Assembly (NCBI RefSeq): GCF_022370635.2
Contig: NZ_CP092362.2
Location: 3,658,001-3,722,000 of the forward strand
Direction: 5' to 3'
Source of the DNA: Mycolicibacterium crocinum
GTDB taxonomy: Bacteria; Actinomycetota; Actinomycetes; Mycobacteriales; Mycobacteriaceae
Length of the DNA stretch: 64,000 nucleotides
The notes under the pieces: generated by a model
Seen by the model: the letters and a program-made list of their open reading frames with translations, nothing else
Database searches by the model: none
What the model was told of the DNA's origin: nothing
Shown here: piece after piece, positions 52,986 through 61,774 of the stretch
Numbering within the stretch: the stretch's first letter is position 1
Layout of the letters: every line of letters starts with the position of its first letter
Program-made: the position numbers and the translations under genes

Positions 52986-55840
52986 CGGATCGCCCCCGCG
53001 AAGTCTGCCGGCGTCCGCCGCGGCAACGGCCGCGCGCGAACCAGCACCGGCCACCAGAACCACGGTCCGAGAATGCGGATCAGCGACGGCACGATGAACG
53101 AGCGCACGATCAGTGTGTCCAGCAAGAGGCCGATGCATACCGTCGATCCCACCTGCGCGATGGTTTTCAGGTCACTGGCGAGCATCGCCAGCATGGTGAA
53201 AGCGAACACCAGACCAGCCGATGTCACCACACCGCCGGTACTTCCGAGCGCCCGAATCAGCGCGGTGTGCAATCCGGTGGTCTGGTACGCGATGCCGATC
53301 TCCTCCCTGACCCGTGCGATCAGCAGCAGGTTGTAGTCCGAACCGACCGCCACCAGGATCACGAACGTGATCGGTAATACCAGCCAGTGCAGGGGTAGCC
53401 CAATCATGTGCTGCCACAAAAGGGTTGACAGACCAAACGCTCCAGCGAACGAGAACGCCACGGTACCCGGAATTACCATCGCGGCGATCAGACTTCTTGT
53501 CAGGACCAGCATGATCAGGAAGATCAACACGAAGGCGGCAATCGCCACGATTTTGAGATCCGCGGCCGCATACTCCTTGATGTCCTTGTTGTTCGACGCC
53601 GCACCGCCGGTGTAGATCTTCGCCCCGGCCAGCGACGTCTCTTTCAGCGCCGCCTTCACTGCATCCGGGAACGCGTCGACGTGGTCGATACCCTCGGGCG
53701 CCATCGCGTTGCCCTCGTGGGTGATGACGAACCGCGCAGCCTTGCCGTCTGGCGACATCATCAGTTGCATACCGGTTTTCACGTCTTCGTTATCGAATGC
53801 TTCGCGCGGCATGTAGAAGTAGTCGTCACTGCGCGAGGCGTCGAAGTCGTTGCCCACGTTGATCTGGTCGTCGAACGTCTGGTCAGTTTGGGTGGCCTGC
53901 AGGTGGGCGGGGCCATAGTTGTTGACAATGATCGTCTGCAGAGCCTGGGTCTCGTCGCGGGTGACCTTCAGCTGCGCGACCATCTGCGGCATGAGCGCGT
54001 CGACGGCCTGGAAGTCGGTGACCGCGTTGTGAATCTGTGCGTCCAGGGCGTCGATTCCATCGAGCCCGTCGAACAGCGATCGGAACGCAAAGCAGATAGG
54101 TATGTCGTAACAGTGTGGCTCCCAATAGAAGTAATTCTTCAGGGGCCGGATGAAATCGTCCAAGTCGGAGATGTCCTGGTTGATCTCGTCAGTGACCTGT
54201 TGCAAATTCTCCAGCGTGAGCACCGTCGTGTGCAGGTCGTCGGCCAACTTCTGAGTGAGGTCGATGGTCTTGCCGAGAGTCGCGACGGTGTCAGCCTGGA
54301 TTTTGGCCTGCTGATCGGTGTTGTCATTGGCGTGTTGGTTGAAGGGCAGCTGCTGACCGGCGGCTCCACCTTGGACGGTGAACAAGTACGGAATGTTCGC
54401 GTGATCCAGCGGCCGGCCAAGCGGACGGGTGATGCTCTGTACCATCGCGACGCCGGGCAGCCGCACCAACGCCTTCGCCACCCGGTCCAGTGAAATGAAG
54501 TCGGCGGAATTTCGCATGTCGTGGTCGGATTCGATCATCATCATCTCGGTGAACAGCTTGCTTGGGGCGAAGTGCCGGTCCGAGGCCGTGAAGCCCTGGT
54601 TGGCTGCGCCGCTGGCCGGCTGGTAGGCCCTGTCGTCATAGCTCACCCGGTAGCTCGGGACGAAGATCGCCCCGAGCGCCACCACCGCGGTACTGGCGAC
54701 CAGTATCGGCACCGGCCACCGCACCACACTCGCGCCGATCCGCCGGTACAGGCGACCACGCCGGGCCTGCTTGGGATCGAACAGCCCGAACAAGGTGCCC
54801 AACGTGAGCAGCGCCGGCGCGAGCGTCAGCGCCGCCGCGATGGTGAACAGCATGCTGATCGCCACCGCGGGGCCCATGGTGTGGAAGTAATCCAGGCGTG
54901 CAAACGTCAGGCAGAAACAGGAACCGGCGATCGTCAGCCCAGATCCGATGATGATCGGGGCAACGCCGCGAAAGGCGGTGTAGTACGCATCTTCCCGGGT
55001 TTCACCCAGCTGCCTGGCCTCGTGGTAGCGCCCGAGCAGGAAGATGCCGTAGTCCGTCCCCGCGCCAAGGGTCAGGGAGACAACGATATTCACCGCGAAG
55101 GACGACATCGGGATGACGCCCCAGTGCCCGAGGGTAGAGACAACACCTTTCGCAATCAGTATTTCGAACAACACGCTGTACATCGGGACGGCGACATTGG
55201 TGAGCGAACGGTACACAAGCAGCAACATCACGAAGATCAAGATGACGGTGACGATGGTGATGTTGTTCAGGCTCGAGTTGGCGATCGACAGGGTGTCTGA
55301 TGCCATTGGCGCCGGACCACTGACATAGACCTTGAGCCCCGTTGGCGCACTGTCGTTCTCGACGATGTCCCGCACGGCCTCGACCGATTCGTTGGCCTCG
55401 ATCTGTCCGACGTTGCCGGCCAGGCGCAGCAGCACATAGGTGGCTTTGCCGTCGAGGCTTTGGGCGCCGGCCGCGGTGATCGGCTTGCCCCACAAGTCCA
55501 TCACGTACTGCACGTGCTGGGTGTCTCGTTTCAGCCGCTGCACCAGCCCGTTGTAGTACTGGTGATCTTGCTCGTCGAGCGGGTGGTCGGCTTCCAGCAC
55601 GACCATGGTGAGGCTGGTGGAGTTCGACTCCTGAAACTTGTCCCCGATATGCAGCAGGGCCACCTGCGACGGCGCGTACGTGGGGATTTCAGGCCCGGCC
55701 AGCTCGGTGGCGACGTCCTCGACCTTCGGGATGAAGGTGTTCGTCGTGACAGCGAGCAGCGCCCAAAAGATGATGATCGGGATCGCCAGCAGCCGCACCA
55801 TTCTCGCGAAGAACGGGCGGTTGGCCTGATGTGCGCTCAC
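52982..55840 (-). CDS. MmpL-family RND transporter
   Basis: This protein has 952 aa from a GTG (55838-55840) that overlaps the mmpS stop (GTGA). The two RND halves show the proton-relay Asp-Tyr motifs LGAGTDYGIFLLGRYHE and VAVGSDYNLLLIARVREE, a feature of MmpL proteins. A large periplasmic loop (residues about 400-700) has the coiled-coil stretch DLTQKLADDLHTTVLTLENL expected of the MmpL4/5 type. It exports lipids, siderophores or drugs with MmpS. Length and motifs are complete. Confidence 0.93.
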   Translation of the reverse strand: MSAHQANRPFFARMVRLLAIPIIIFWALLAVTTNTFIPKVEDVATELAGPEIPTYAPSQVALLHIGDKFQESNSTSLTMVVLEADHPLDEQDHQYYNGLVQRLKRDTQHVQYVMDLWGKPITAAGAQSLDGKATYVLLRLAGNVGQIEANESVEAVRDIVENDSAPTGLKVYVSGPAPMASDTLSIANSSLNNITIVTVILIFVMLLLVYRSLTNVAVPMYSVLFEILIAKGVVSTLGHWGVIPMSSFAVNIVVSLTLGAGTDYGIFLLGRYHEARQLGETREDAYYTAFRGVAPIIIGSGLTIAGSCFCLTFARLDYFHTMGPAVAISMLFTIAAALTLAPALLTLGTLFGLFDPKQARRGRLYRRIGASVVRWPVPILVASTAVVALGAIFVPSYRVSYDDRAYQPASGAANQGFTASDRHFAPSKLFTEMMMIESDHDMRNSADFISLDRVAKALVRLPGVAMVQSITRPLGRPLDHANIPYLFTVQGGAAGQQLPFNQHANDNTDQQAKIQADTVATLGKTIDLTQKLADDLHTTVLTLENLQQVTDEINQDISDLDDFIRPLKNYFYWEPHCYDIPICFAFRSLFDGLDGIDALDAQIHNAVTDFQAVDALMPQMVAQLKVTRDETQALQTIIVNNYGPAHLQATQTDQTFDDQINVGNDFDASRSDDYFYMPREAFDNEDVKTGMQLMMSPDGKAARFVITHEGNAMAPEGIDHVDAFPDAVKAALKETSLAGAKIYTGGAASNNKDIKEYAAADLKIVAIAAFVLIFLIMLVLTRSLIAAMVIPGTVAFSFAGAFGLSTLLWQHMIGLPLHWLVLPITFVILVAVGSDYNLLLIARVREEIGIAYQTTGLHTALIRALGSTGGVVTSAGLVFAFTMLAMLASDLKTIAQVGSTVCIGLLLDTLIVRSFIVPSLIRILGPWFWWPVLVRARPLPRRTPADFAGAIR

Positions 55841-56280
55841 GCGGACTTCACTCGACAGGTGACGTCGGCATCCTCGCGGTCGGCCGATTGCTGGTCGCGG
55901 ACCACATCGTTCACCAGCATTCGGCACGCGACGTGCGACCCGTGCACATGCGCCGAGATACTGCCCGACACCACCGTCAGAGTTGTGCTCTCGGTGTGCG
56001 TCCACGGCAGTTCGGTGAGATCGACTTCGTGGGGATGCCCGTCGATGTCGATGTAGTCCAGCATGCCGCTGCCGCCGAGGTCACCGGACAGCTCGTAGGT
56101 CAGCCGCTTGGGTGTGAATTCCTCGGGTGCCTGCGGCGGGCTGACCGCCAGGACCGGTCCCGGCGCCGAAGACTGATGCACTTTCCACATGCACAACGCG
56201 CCGACTCCAAGCGCGATGACTACCACCAGAGGTAACCAACTTCTGGCCAAGACCTCCCGGCCGCTCACACGTTGCCCCAC
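55837..56280 (-). CDS. MmpS-family accessory protein
   Basis: The product is 147 aa from a GTG at 56280, or 143 aa from the GTG at 56268. One N-terminal membrane segment (SWLPLVVVIALGVGALCMW) is followed by a periplasmic beta-rich domain with KRLTYELSGDLGGSGMLDYI, LPWTHTESTTLTVVSGSISA and a cysteine pair (ACRMLVND, then DVTCRV), standard for MmpS. It works with MmpL in export. The start region overlaps the inverted repeats in the divergent promoter. Confidence 0.9.
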   Translation of the reverse strand: MGQRVSGREVLARSWLPLVVVIALGVGALCMWKVHQSSAPGPVLAVSPPQAPEEFTPKRLTYELSGDLGGSGMLDYIDIDGHPHEVDLTELPWTHTESTTLTVVSGSISAHVHGSHVACRMLVNDVVRDQQSADREDADVTCRVKSA

Positions 56281-56283
56281 TTT

Positions 56284-56313
56284 TGCATCCTATGCAGAAT
56301 GCAGTTGCACTGC
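56284..56313. promoter_or_regulatory. Inverted repeats in the mmpS-marR divergent promoter
   Basis: Two inverted repeats lie next to each other: TGCAT-CCT-ATGCA (56284-56296) and GCAGT-TGC-ACTGC (56301-56313). They start 4 bp from the mmpS start codon. A divergent MarR gene with palindromes at the partner promoter is the arrangement of Rv0678-mmpS5-mmpL5, in which the regulator represses the pump. Confidence 0.5.
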
Positions 56314-56431
56314 GCAAGCCGAACCGGATCCAGCCGCTGGAAGGTTACTGTGGATGTACTAATTGGTAATTCGGTTGCCGGCGCGGAACGCAAACGAGCA
56401 TCCGTTTATTCCCACTGCATTATTTACGTGA

Positions 56432-56444
56432 TATACAATCGCTA
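56432..56444 (+). promoter_or_regulatory. Possible -10 element of the marR gene
   Basis: TATACAAT (56432-56439) resembles a mycobacterial -10 element and ends 4 nt before the ATG at 56444. With so little room, the transcript would start at or near the ATG, so translation may be leaderless. No ribosome binding site is visible. Confidence 0.4.
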
Positions 56445-56890
56445 TGAGTCAGACGGGTGCCGACGGGGCCGAGTCCGTCTCCGAGATGCTTGCGCTCGCG
56501 ACGGACACCATGTGGCGGTATCTGGTCGACCGCGACGATCTCAGTGCCAGCGCGGCGCTGGTGCTCAATCGGTTGTCTCATGAGGGTCCGATGCGAGTGA
56601 CGGCACTGGCGACCGCCGAGGGCGCCAGCCAGTCCGGCATGACCCAGCTGGTTCAACGAATGGAACGACAAGGGCTACTGGAGAGGTCGGACGACCCCGA
56701 CGACGGCCGCGCCTCGCGAGTCATGCTCAGCGAGGCCGGCAAGCAGAACTGGGATGCCCGCGCGGAAGTACGTAAGCTGCGCATCGCCGAGTGGATGTCC
56801 ACTGTGTCCGAGGACGACCAGGTGGCATTGTGGTTAGCCGCGAAAGTCGTTGTCCGCGTGCTCGGCCAGATGCGGGGAGCGACCAGCTAG
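56444..56890 (+). CDS. MarR-family transcriptional regulator
   Basis: The product has 148 aa. The winged helix covers MRVTALATAEGASQSGMTQL, and the wing is DDPDDGRASRVMLSEAG, with the DxR core of MarR proteins. Helices at both ends form the dimer. Divergent placement from mmpS-mmpL points to ligand-controlled repression of that pump. Its stop overlaps that of the LpqH-like gene by 4 nt. Confidence 0.9.
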   Translation: MSQTGADGAESVSEMLALATDTMWRYLVDRDDLSASAALVLNRLSHEGPMRVTALATAEGASQSGMTQLVQRMERQGLLERSDDPDDGRASRVMLSEAGKQNWDARAEVRKLRIAEWMSTVSEDDQVALWLAAKVVVRVLGQMRGATS

Positions 56891-57390
56891 GGGCAGGTGG
56901 CGACGACCTCGAACGGCTTGCTGACCTGCTTGCCGTTCGAGTCCGAACCGCTGGCATTGCCCTTGATCGTGTAGGTGTTGCCGTCCTTGGTGGCGGTGGC
57001 CGTATCGCCCGGCACGCCGTCGGTGAAGTTCAGCACCACGCCGTTGACGTCCCCGAGCCCGACGTTGCGCACCTTCGAGGCGTCCTGCTCGAGGCCGACG
57101 ATCACCCCGGTGATCACTTCGCCGATGGCGATCGAGAACTTGCCGTCGTTCGTCGAGCACACCACCGGACCGTCGACCTGCCTGGGCTGACCGTCGATGG
57201 TCACCTTTGCGCCGCTCCCGCTGGCCGCGGCAGTCGTTGTCGCCGCTGATGCCGACGTTGTCGTTCCGGCCGTCGACGTCGTCGCCGGGGTCGTCTTGGC
57301 GTCACCGGAGCTGTCATCTTTCGAGCAACTCACCCCGCCGATCATCACAATGCCCACTGCGCCAACAACACTCAGCACATTGACGTTCAT
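56887..57390 (-). CDS. LpqH-like (19-kDa antigen family) lipoprotein
   Basis: The product is 167 aa from the ATG at 57390 (MNVNVLSVVGAVGIVMIGGV). A signal peptide ends in a lipobox-like GVSC, and a Thr/Ala/Ser-rich linker follows (DAKTTPATTSTAGTTTSASA), typical of glycosylated mycobacterial lipoproteins. The C-terminal domain has VTIDGQPRQVDGPVVCSTND, then GDVNGVVLNFTDGVPGD, then GNTYTIKGNASGSDSNGKQV, ending VVATCP with a probable disulphide, as in LpqH. Surface exposed. Confidence 0.87.
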   Translation of the reverse strand: MNVNVLSVVGAVGIVMIGGVSCSKDDSSGDAKTTPATTSTAGTTTSASAATTTAAASGSGAKVTIDGQPRQVDGPVVCSTNDGKFSIAIGEVITGVIVGLEQDASKVRNVGLGDVNGVVLNFTDGVPGDTATATKDGNTYTIKGNASGSDSNGKQVSKPFEVVATCP

Positions 57391-57532
57391 CGTCGTCTCC
57401 TTCGCGTGCCCGGCCACCCACGGCCGAGCCTAGACCCTCGGGGCGTGGCGAAAAACGAAACGGCAATCCCTGAAGTCGCCGACTGGCAAAAGATTGTGTC
57501 GACTGGAAACACCGCTGGGGAACATCCGAAAC

Positions 57533-57554
57533 AATGCCCCCTGTACAGGGCATT
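57533..57554. promoter_or_regulatory. Inverted repeat upstream of the CD225-like gene
   Basis: AATGCCC and GGGCATT (7-bp arms, 8-nt spacer CCTGTACA) lie 60-81 bp before the start codon of the CD225-like gene. TAGCGT (57563-57568) could be the -10 element just downstream. The repeat may be an operator for this membrane-protein pair, or a hairpin. Confidence 0.35.
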
Positions 57555-57613
57555 TATCCGGTAGCGTATGCACCGCTCTGCCCCCTAACTCTCACGAAAA
57601 CACGGAGGCGTCG

Positions 57614-57916
57614 ATGACTCAGCAACCGCCCGGCTATGCCCCACCGCCGGCCCAGCAGCCGAAGAGCCACCTGGCGCTCGCCATTCTGGCGACGATCTTT
57701 TGCTTCCCGATCACCGGCATCGTCGCGATCGTGAAAGCCGCCCAGGTGAACGGCTTCTGGGTCGGCGGCAACTACGCGGGAGCAGAGGCATCGTCAAAGA
57801 GCGCGATGAAGTGGATCCTCTGGAGCGTCGCGATTGCGGTCATCATCGCCGTGATCTACGCCATCCTCTTCGCCACGGGCGTGATGACCGCGGACATCGA
57901 CACCAGCACGTCGTGA
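57614..57916 (+). CDS. Small CD225/dispanin-like membrane protein
   Basis: The protein has 100 aa from the ATG at 57614, with CGGAGG upstream. A Pro/Gln-rich N-terminus (MTQQPPGYAPPPAQQPKSHL) precedes two membrane segments: LALAILATIFCFPITGIVAI, then, after KAAQVNGFWVGGNYAGAEAS, WILWSVAIAVIIAVIYAILF. This matches the bacterial CD225/TM2-like family, of unknown function. The stop overlaps the GTG start of the next gene, so the two are made together. Confidence 0.85.
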   Translation: MTQQPPGYAPPPAQQPKSHLALAILATIFCFPITGIVAIVKAAQVNGFWVGGNYAGAEASSKSAMKWILWSVAIAVIIAVIYAILFATGVMTADIDTSTS

Positions 57917-58353
57917 TCTCGACAGAGGCTGGGCAGGCGACCGACGGTCGCCTTGCCCGCCTTGGCTCGCCGCTGCTCGTCGGAGCATTGGCGGTGGGCA
58001 CATGCGCCGCCGTGTGGCTCGCTGACCCCACCACCCCCGGCGGCATCCTTCCCGTCTGTCCGACGAAAGCCCTTCTGGGCGTTGACTGTCCGGGCTGCGG
58101 CACCTTGAGAATGATCTATTCGCTGCTGCACGGCGACCTGCTGGCAGCCGTCCGGTTCAATGCGCTCGGATTGGTCGCGCTCGGGTTGTTAGCCGTCGCC
58201 TACGGTACCTGGACCTACGGCCGCGCCACCGGCAGGCAGATCCGCGGTTGGCAACACCATCGATGGTCGCCGTTCATCGCACTGGCGCTTGTGTCGGTGT
58301 GGTTTGTGGTGCGCAACTTGCCCTTTGCACCGTTCACCGCGCTGCGCGTCTGA
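57913..58353 (+). CDS. DUF2752 membrane protein
   Basis: The product is 146 aa from a GTG (57913-57915) within the previous stop (GTGA). It has three membrane helices and the DUF2752 signature: CPTKALLGVDCPGCGTLRMI, with CPGCG preceding the second helix. The function is unknown; the family often neighbours CD225-like genes in actinobacteria. It is convergent with corA, 4 nt apart. Confidence 0.85.
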   Translation: MISTEAGQATDGRLARLGSPLLVGALAVGTCAAVWLADPTTPGGILPVCPTKALLGVDCPGCGTLRMIYSLLHGDLLAAVRFNALGLVALGLLAVAYGTWTYGRATGRQIRGWQHHRWSPFIALALVSVWFVVRNLPFAPFTALRV

Positions 58354-58357
58354 CCTC

Positions 58358-59368
58358 TCAGAGCCAGCCGCGCCGCCTGAAGATGACGTAGAGCAGGCTC
58401 GAGAGCAGAACGATGATCACCGCGCTCGACGCCAGCCCGACGACGTTTTGAAATCCCGGGTAGGGCACATTCTGGCCGTACCAACCGGTGACCGCGGTGG
58501 GCACCGCAATGATCGCCGCCCAGCCGGTGAGCTTCTTCATGATCGTGTTGAGACGGGCATCCTGCAGCGACAGGTTGGTCTCGAACACGGTTGTGATCAT
58601 GTCGCGCAACGACTCCGTCCACTCCGCCGCGCGAATGACATGGTCGTACAGATCGGAGTACCAGCTGTCGAGTTCGACGGTGTCAGCGTGCTCGGCACGG
58701 CGGCGCATGATCGTGTTGATCACCTCGCGCATGGGCAGCACGACACGGCGCAATTCGACGAGTTCCTTGCGCAGGCGGTAGGTCGAACGCTGGATCGTCC
58801 GGGTTACGGCCCGGTCGTCGAACAACCCGTCCTCGAGCGCTTCGATCGCGTCGTCGAGTTGCTGGATGGTGTCGAACTGCCCGTCGACGATGACGTCGAG
58901 CAAGCCGTGCAGTAACGCCGGTGCGCCCATCTTCAGCAGATCGGCGTTCTCGTCCCAGCGCCGGACCACCTCGTCGATGTCGAAAACCGGCTTCTGCGGG
59001 TCTATTTCGTGACGCACGGTGACGATTCCGGCCGGCAACACGAAGATCGACACCCGCGTCAGGAGCAACCGCGACTCGAGATCGTTGGCCAGCGGAGGGG
59101 CCAACGCCGTCGCATACACCGTCATGAACGTGTGAGTCGCGTACCGGGTCGCCTTGGTGCGTTCGGCGTGCGCGACGGTGTCTTCGACGGCGTGCTGATC
59201 GAAGCCCAACTCATCCGAGAGCTGGCACAGCACGTCGTGGTCCGGGTTGCACATGTCGACCCACACCAGCGCGCCGTCCTCAGCGAGATGCTGCGACGTG
59301 TCCTCTAGCGGAAAGTCTTCCGTCTTCAGTTCGCCATCGACCCACAGTCGGGTTCGGCAGTGGGTCAT
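58358..59368 (-). CDS. corA: CorA-family magnesium/divalent cation transporter
   Basis: The product is 336 aa with a long soluble N-terminal funnel (residues 1-270) and two C-terminal membrane helices (TGWAAIIAVPTAVTGWYGQN, then ASSAVIIVLLSSLLYVIFRR). The pore motif is YGQN in GWYGQNVPYPG in place of the classical GMN. This variant is frequent in actinobacterial CorA-like proteins and could change ion choice. The coiled helix has QDARLNTIMKKLTGWAAIIA. Confidence 0.9.
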   Translation of the reverse strand: MTHCRTRLWVDGELKTEDFPLEDTSQHLAEDGALVWVDMCNPDHDVLCQLSDELGFDQHAVEDTVAHAERTKATRYATHTFMTVYATALAPPLANDLESRLLLTRVSIFVLPAGIVTVRHEIDPQKPVFDIDEVVRRWDENADLLKMGAPALLHGLLDVIVDGQFDTIQQLDDAIEALEDGLFDDRAVTRTIQRSTYRLRKELVELRRVVLPMREVINTIMRRRAEHADTVELDSWYSDLYDHVIRAAEWTESLRDMITTVFETNLSLQDARLNTIMKKLTGWAAIIAVPTAVTGWYGQNVPYPGFQNVVGLASSAVIIVLLSSLLYVIFRRRGWL

Positions 59369-59401
59369 GAGTCCAGTCTGCGGCAGCCCTGGGCGAGGCG
59401 A

Positions 59402-59848
59402 CTAGCCGGTGGTGTGAACGATCAGCACGTCGCACTTCGAGCGACGGGCCACGTTGGCCGGCACCGAGCCCAGCAGGCGACCGGCGATCGTGCTCAAGCC
59501 GACGTTGCCGACGATCAGCAGATCGGCGCCGGCCTCCTCGGCCAGTTCCACCAGGGCGTCAACCGGGGCACCGACGACGGCGCGCTCTTCGACCTCGGCG
59601 GCACCGGCGGCCTTGGCGCGGTCACGCGCCTCGCGCAGGATCGCGTAGATGGGGGCGTTGCCCGCCATCTTGTAGCCCTCGTCCTTCAGCAGGTCGGCTG
59701 CGCGGGTGTCCTCGTTGGCCGGGAAATAGGCGGTCGCCACGATCACTTTGGAGCCAGGTTCGGAGGCGAGGTAACCCGCTCGGTCGACTGCACGCAGCGA
59801 GGAATCCGAGCCGTCCGTGCCGACGACCACGGTCTTGTAACCGCCCAT
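59402..59848 (-). CDS. Universal stress protein
   Basis: The 148-aa product starts at the ATG at 59848 (MGGYKTVVVGTDGSDSSLRA). The ATP-binding UspA motif DLLIVGNVGLSTIAGRLLGS fits the G-2x-G-9x-G-S/T form. By size and neighbours it is the Rv1636 (TB15.3) homologue, which binds cAMP in M. tuberculosis. That matters here because a cyclase lies in the same window. Confidence 0.93.
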   Translation of the reverse strand: MGGYKTVVVGTDGSDSSLRAVDRAGYLASEPGSKVIVATAYFPANEDTRAADLLKDEGYKMAGNAPIYAILREARDRAKAAGAAEVEERAVVGAPVDALVELAEEAGADLLIVGNVGLSTIAGRLLGSVPANVARRSKCDVLIVHTTG

Positions 59849-60199
59849 TCGTACCCTCCAGTCTCCAATTTCAACGCCACCGAGAACACTATCGCTTTGG
59901 CACCACGCAAGGGTGCGATTCACGCCACGCGGCAATTCCGGCGCGCCGCGCGATGCCACTCTACCGGGCAAAATAGCGTCCCCGACAGTTGCGTGAGCCG
60001 TGCGACAGCTACCGCAATTGCAAATCCACATCGCATCCGAATCGCGATTGTCGGCGCTGCCACATCAATGATGTCCAAAGGTCAGAATTCAAAACCTCTC
60101 CGAATTCCGCCGGTGGCCATCGACTGATGCACCGAACGGTATTGGAGAGCTGCAGGTTAACGTTTTGGGCATCAATTGACGGGGGTACGGACGACGCAC
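59849..60199. other. Divergent intergenic region, 351 bp, no gene seen
   Basis: Neither strand has a reading frame with family features or start context. Lower GC patches (near 59868-59895 and 60070-60110) are suitable for the two divergent promoters of the stress-protein and glycosyltransferase genes. I see no convincing palindrome or RNA gene. Confidence 0.5.
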
Positions 60200-61738
60200 G
60201 TGAGCATCACCCTTCGGCCCGAACGAGTCACAAGCGACGGGGAGCGGCCATCCGCTTCCGCCCGGCCGCTCGACGCCGTGTGGGTGGCGGTGCTCGCCAC
60301 CGTGCTCAGCGCGGCAGGCGCGGCGCGGCCGTCGCTGTGGTTCGACGAAGCCGCCACGATCTCGGCCTCCACCCGATCGGTGCCCGACCTGTGGCGCATG
60401 CTCGGCAACATCGACGCCGTTCACGGCCTGTATTACCTGCTCATGCACGGCTGGTTCGCCGTGTTCCCCGCCACCGAATTCTGGTCGCGGCTCTCCAGCT
60501 CGATCGCGGTCGGTGTGGCGGCCGCGGGTGTCGTGACGCTGGGCGGACGGCTCTCGACCCGTTCGGTCGGGGTGACGGCCGGCGTCGTGTTCGCGTTGCT
60601 GCCCCGTGTGACGTGGGCCGGTCTCGAAACCCGGTCATATGCGCTGACGATGGTCACCGGTGTCTGGCTCACCGTGCTGTGCCTGGCTGCATTGCGTCGC
60701 GACCGGCCGCGGTGGTGGGCCGGATATGCCCTCATGGCCGCCGGCGCGACGGTGCTCAACGTCTTCTCGGTTCTGTTGCTGCCGGTGCACGCGGTGATGG
60801 TGCTGGCGATGGGCGCGTCGAAAAGGACCCGATGGCATTGGACGCTCGCGACGGTTGTCGCCTGCGCGGCGAGCGCACCGTTCCTGTTCTTCACCCAGAC
60901 CCAGCTGTTCCAGGTTGGCTGGATCTCTCCTTTGGGCGCCCGAACTGTCGGAATGATGTTGGTAGATCAGTACTTCGACCATTCGCTGCCTGCCGCGGTG
61001 ATGGCTGGACTGCTAATCGTTGCCGGCCTCGTGTCGTGGCGACGGGCCGGCTGGCGGCCACGGCGGTTGGTCGCGATCAGCCTGGCCTGGATCGTGCTGC
61101 CCACCGTCGCCGTGCTCGCCTATTCGCTGGTGGGCGATCCGGTGTACTACCCGCGCTATCTGTCGTTCACCGCCCCGGCCATGGCGCTTGTCCTCGGCGC
61201 GTGCATCGTGGCGCTCGCCCGCTCCTCCCGCGTCGCGATCACCGTCCTGCTCGTCATCTTCGCGGTCGTCGCAGCACCGAACTATCTGTCCCAACGCGGG
61301 CCCTACGCCAAGGAAGGCATGGACTACAGCCAGGTCGCCGACGTCATCACCCGCCATGCCGCACCTGGCGACTGCCTCGTGATGGACAATTCGACCGCCT
61401 GGAAACCGGGACCGATCCGACCGTTGACGGCCGCACGTCCCGCCGCGTTCGCCAAACTGCACGACTACGGTCGCGGCCCCACCGGCATCGACCGAAACAT
61501 GTTGTGGGACGCGCACATCGCGGTGTGGACCTGGGCCGACAAGATGCCCGGTTGTCCGGCGCTCTGGACGGTGTCCGAGCACGACACGCATCGGCCCGCC
61601 CACGAGCAGGGGCCGGCGTTGCCCGCCGGCCCGCGGCTGGAACGGGCATTGGCCTATCAGATCCCCCATCGGCTCGGTTTCCGGATCGTCGAACGCTGGC
61701 AGTTCAGTTTTGCTCAGGTCACCAAGTCAATTCGCTGA
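60200..61738 (+). CDS. GT-C fold membrane glycosyltransferase (mannosyltransferase-like)
   Basis: The product is 512 aa from the GTG at 60200; a TTG at 60176 is less likely. About ten membrane helices follow a short cytoplasmic tail. The first outer loop carries the acidic pair in SLWFDEAATISAST, the DE motif of polyprenol-phosphate-sugar-using GT-C enzymes. A C-terminal soluble domain starts near YAKEGMDYSQVADVITRHAA. By place it is the Rv1635c counterpart, which has been linked to mannose capping of lipoarabinomannan; the capping role here is an inference. Confidence 0.85.
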   Translation: MSITLRPERVTSDGERPSASARPLDAVWVAVLATVLSAAGAARPSLWFDEAATISASTRSVPDLWRMLGNIDAVHGLYYLLMHGWFAVFPATEFWSRLSSSIAVGVAAAGVVTLGGRLSTRSVGVTAGVVFALLPRVTWAGLETRSYALTMVTGVWLTVLCLAALRRDRPRWWAGYALMAAGATVLNVFSVLLLPVHAVMVLAMGASKRTRWHWTLATVVACAASAPFLFFTQTQLFQVGWISPLGARTVGMMLVDQYFDHSLPAAVMAGLLIVAGLVSWRRAGWRPRRLVAISLAWIVLPTVAVLAYSLVGDPVYYPRYLSFTAPAMALVLGACIVALARSSRVAITVLLVIFAVVAAPNYLSQRGPYAKEGMDYSQVADVITRHAAPGDCLVMDNSTAWKPGPIRPLTAARPAAFAKLHDYGRGPTGIDRNMLWDAHIAVWTWADKMPGCPALWTVSEHDTHRPAHEQGPALPAGPRLERALAYQIPHRLGFRIVERWQFSFAQVTKSIR

Positions 61739-61774
61739 TGCATCACCGGGTGTGAAGGCGGGTACGCCGCATCC

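Noticed and set aside
56284..56296. TGCAT-CCT-ATGCA as a second ARG box
   Set aside because: The spacer is 3 bp, not the 4 bp seen in both boxes before argC, and the site serves an efflux locus; a MarR-type operator is more likely.
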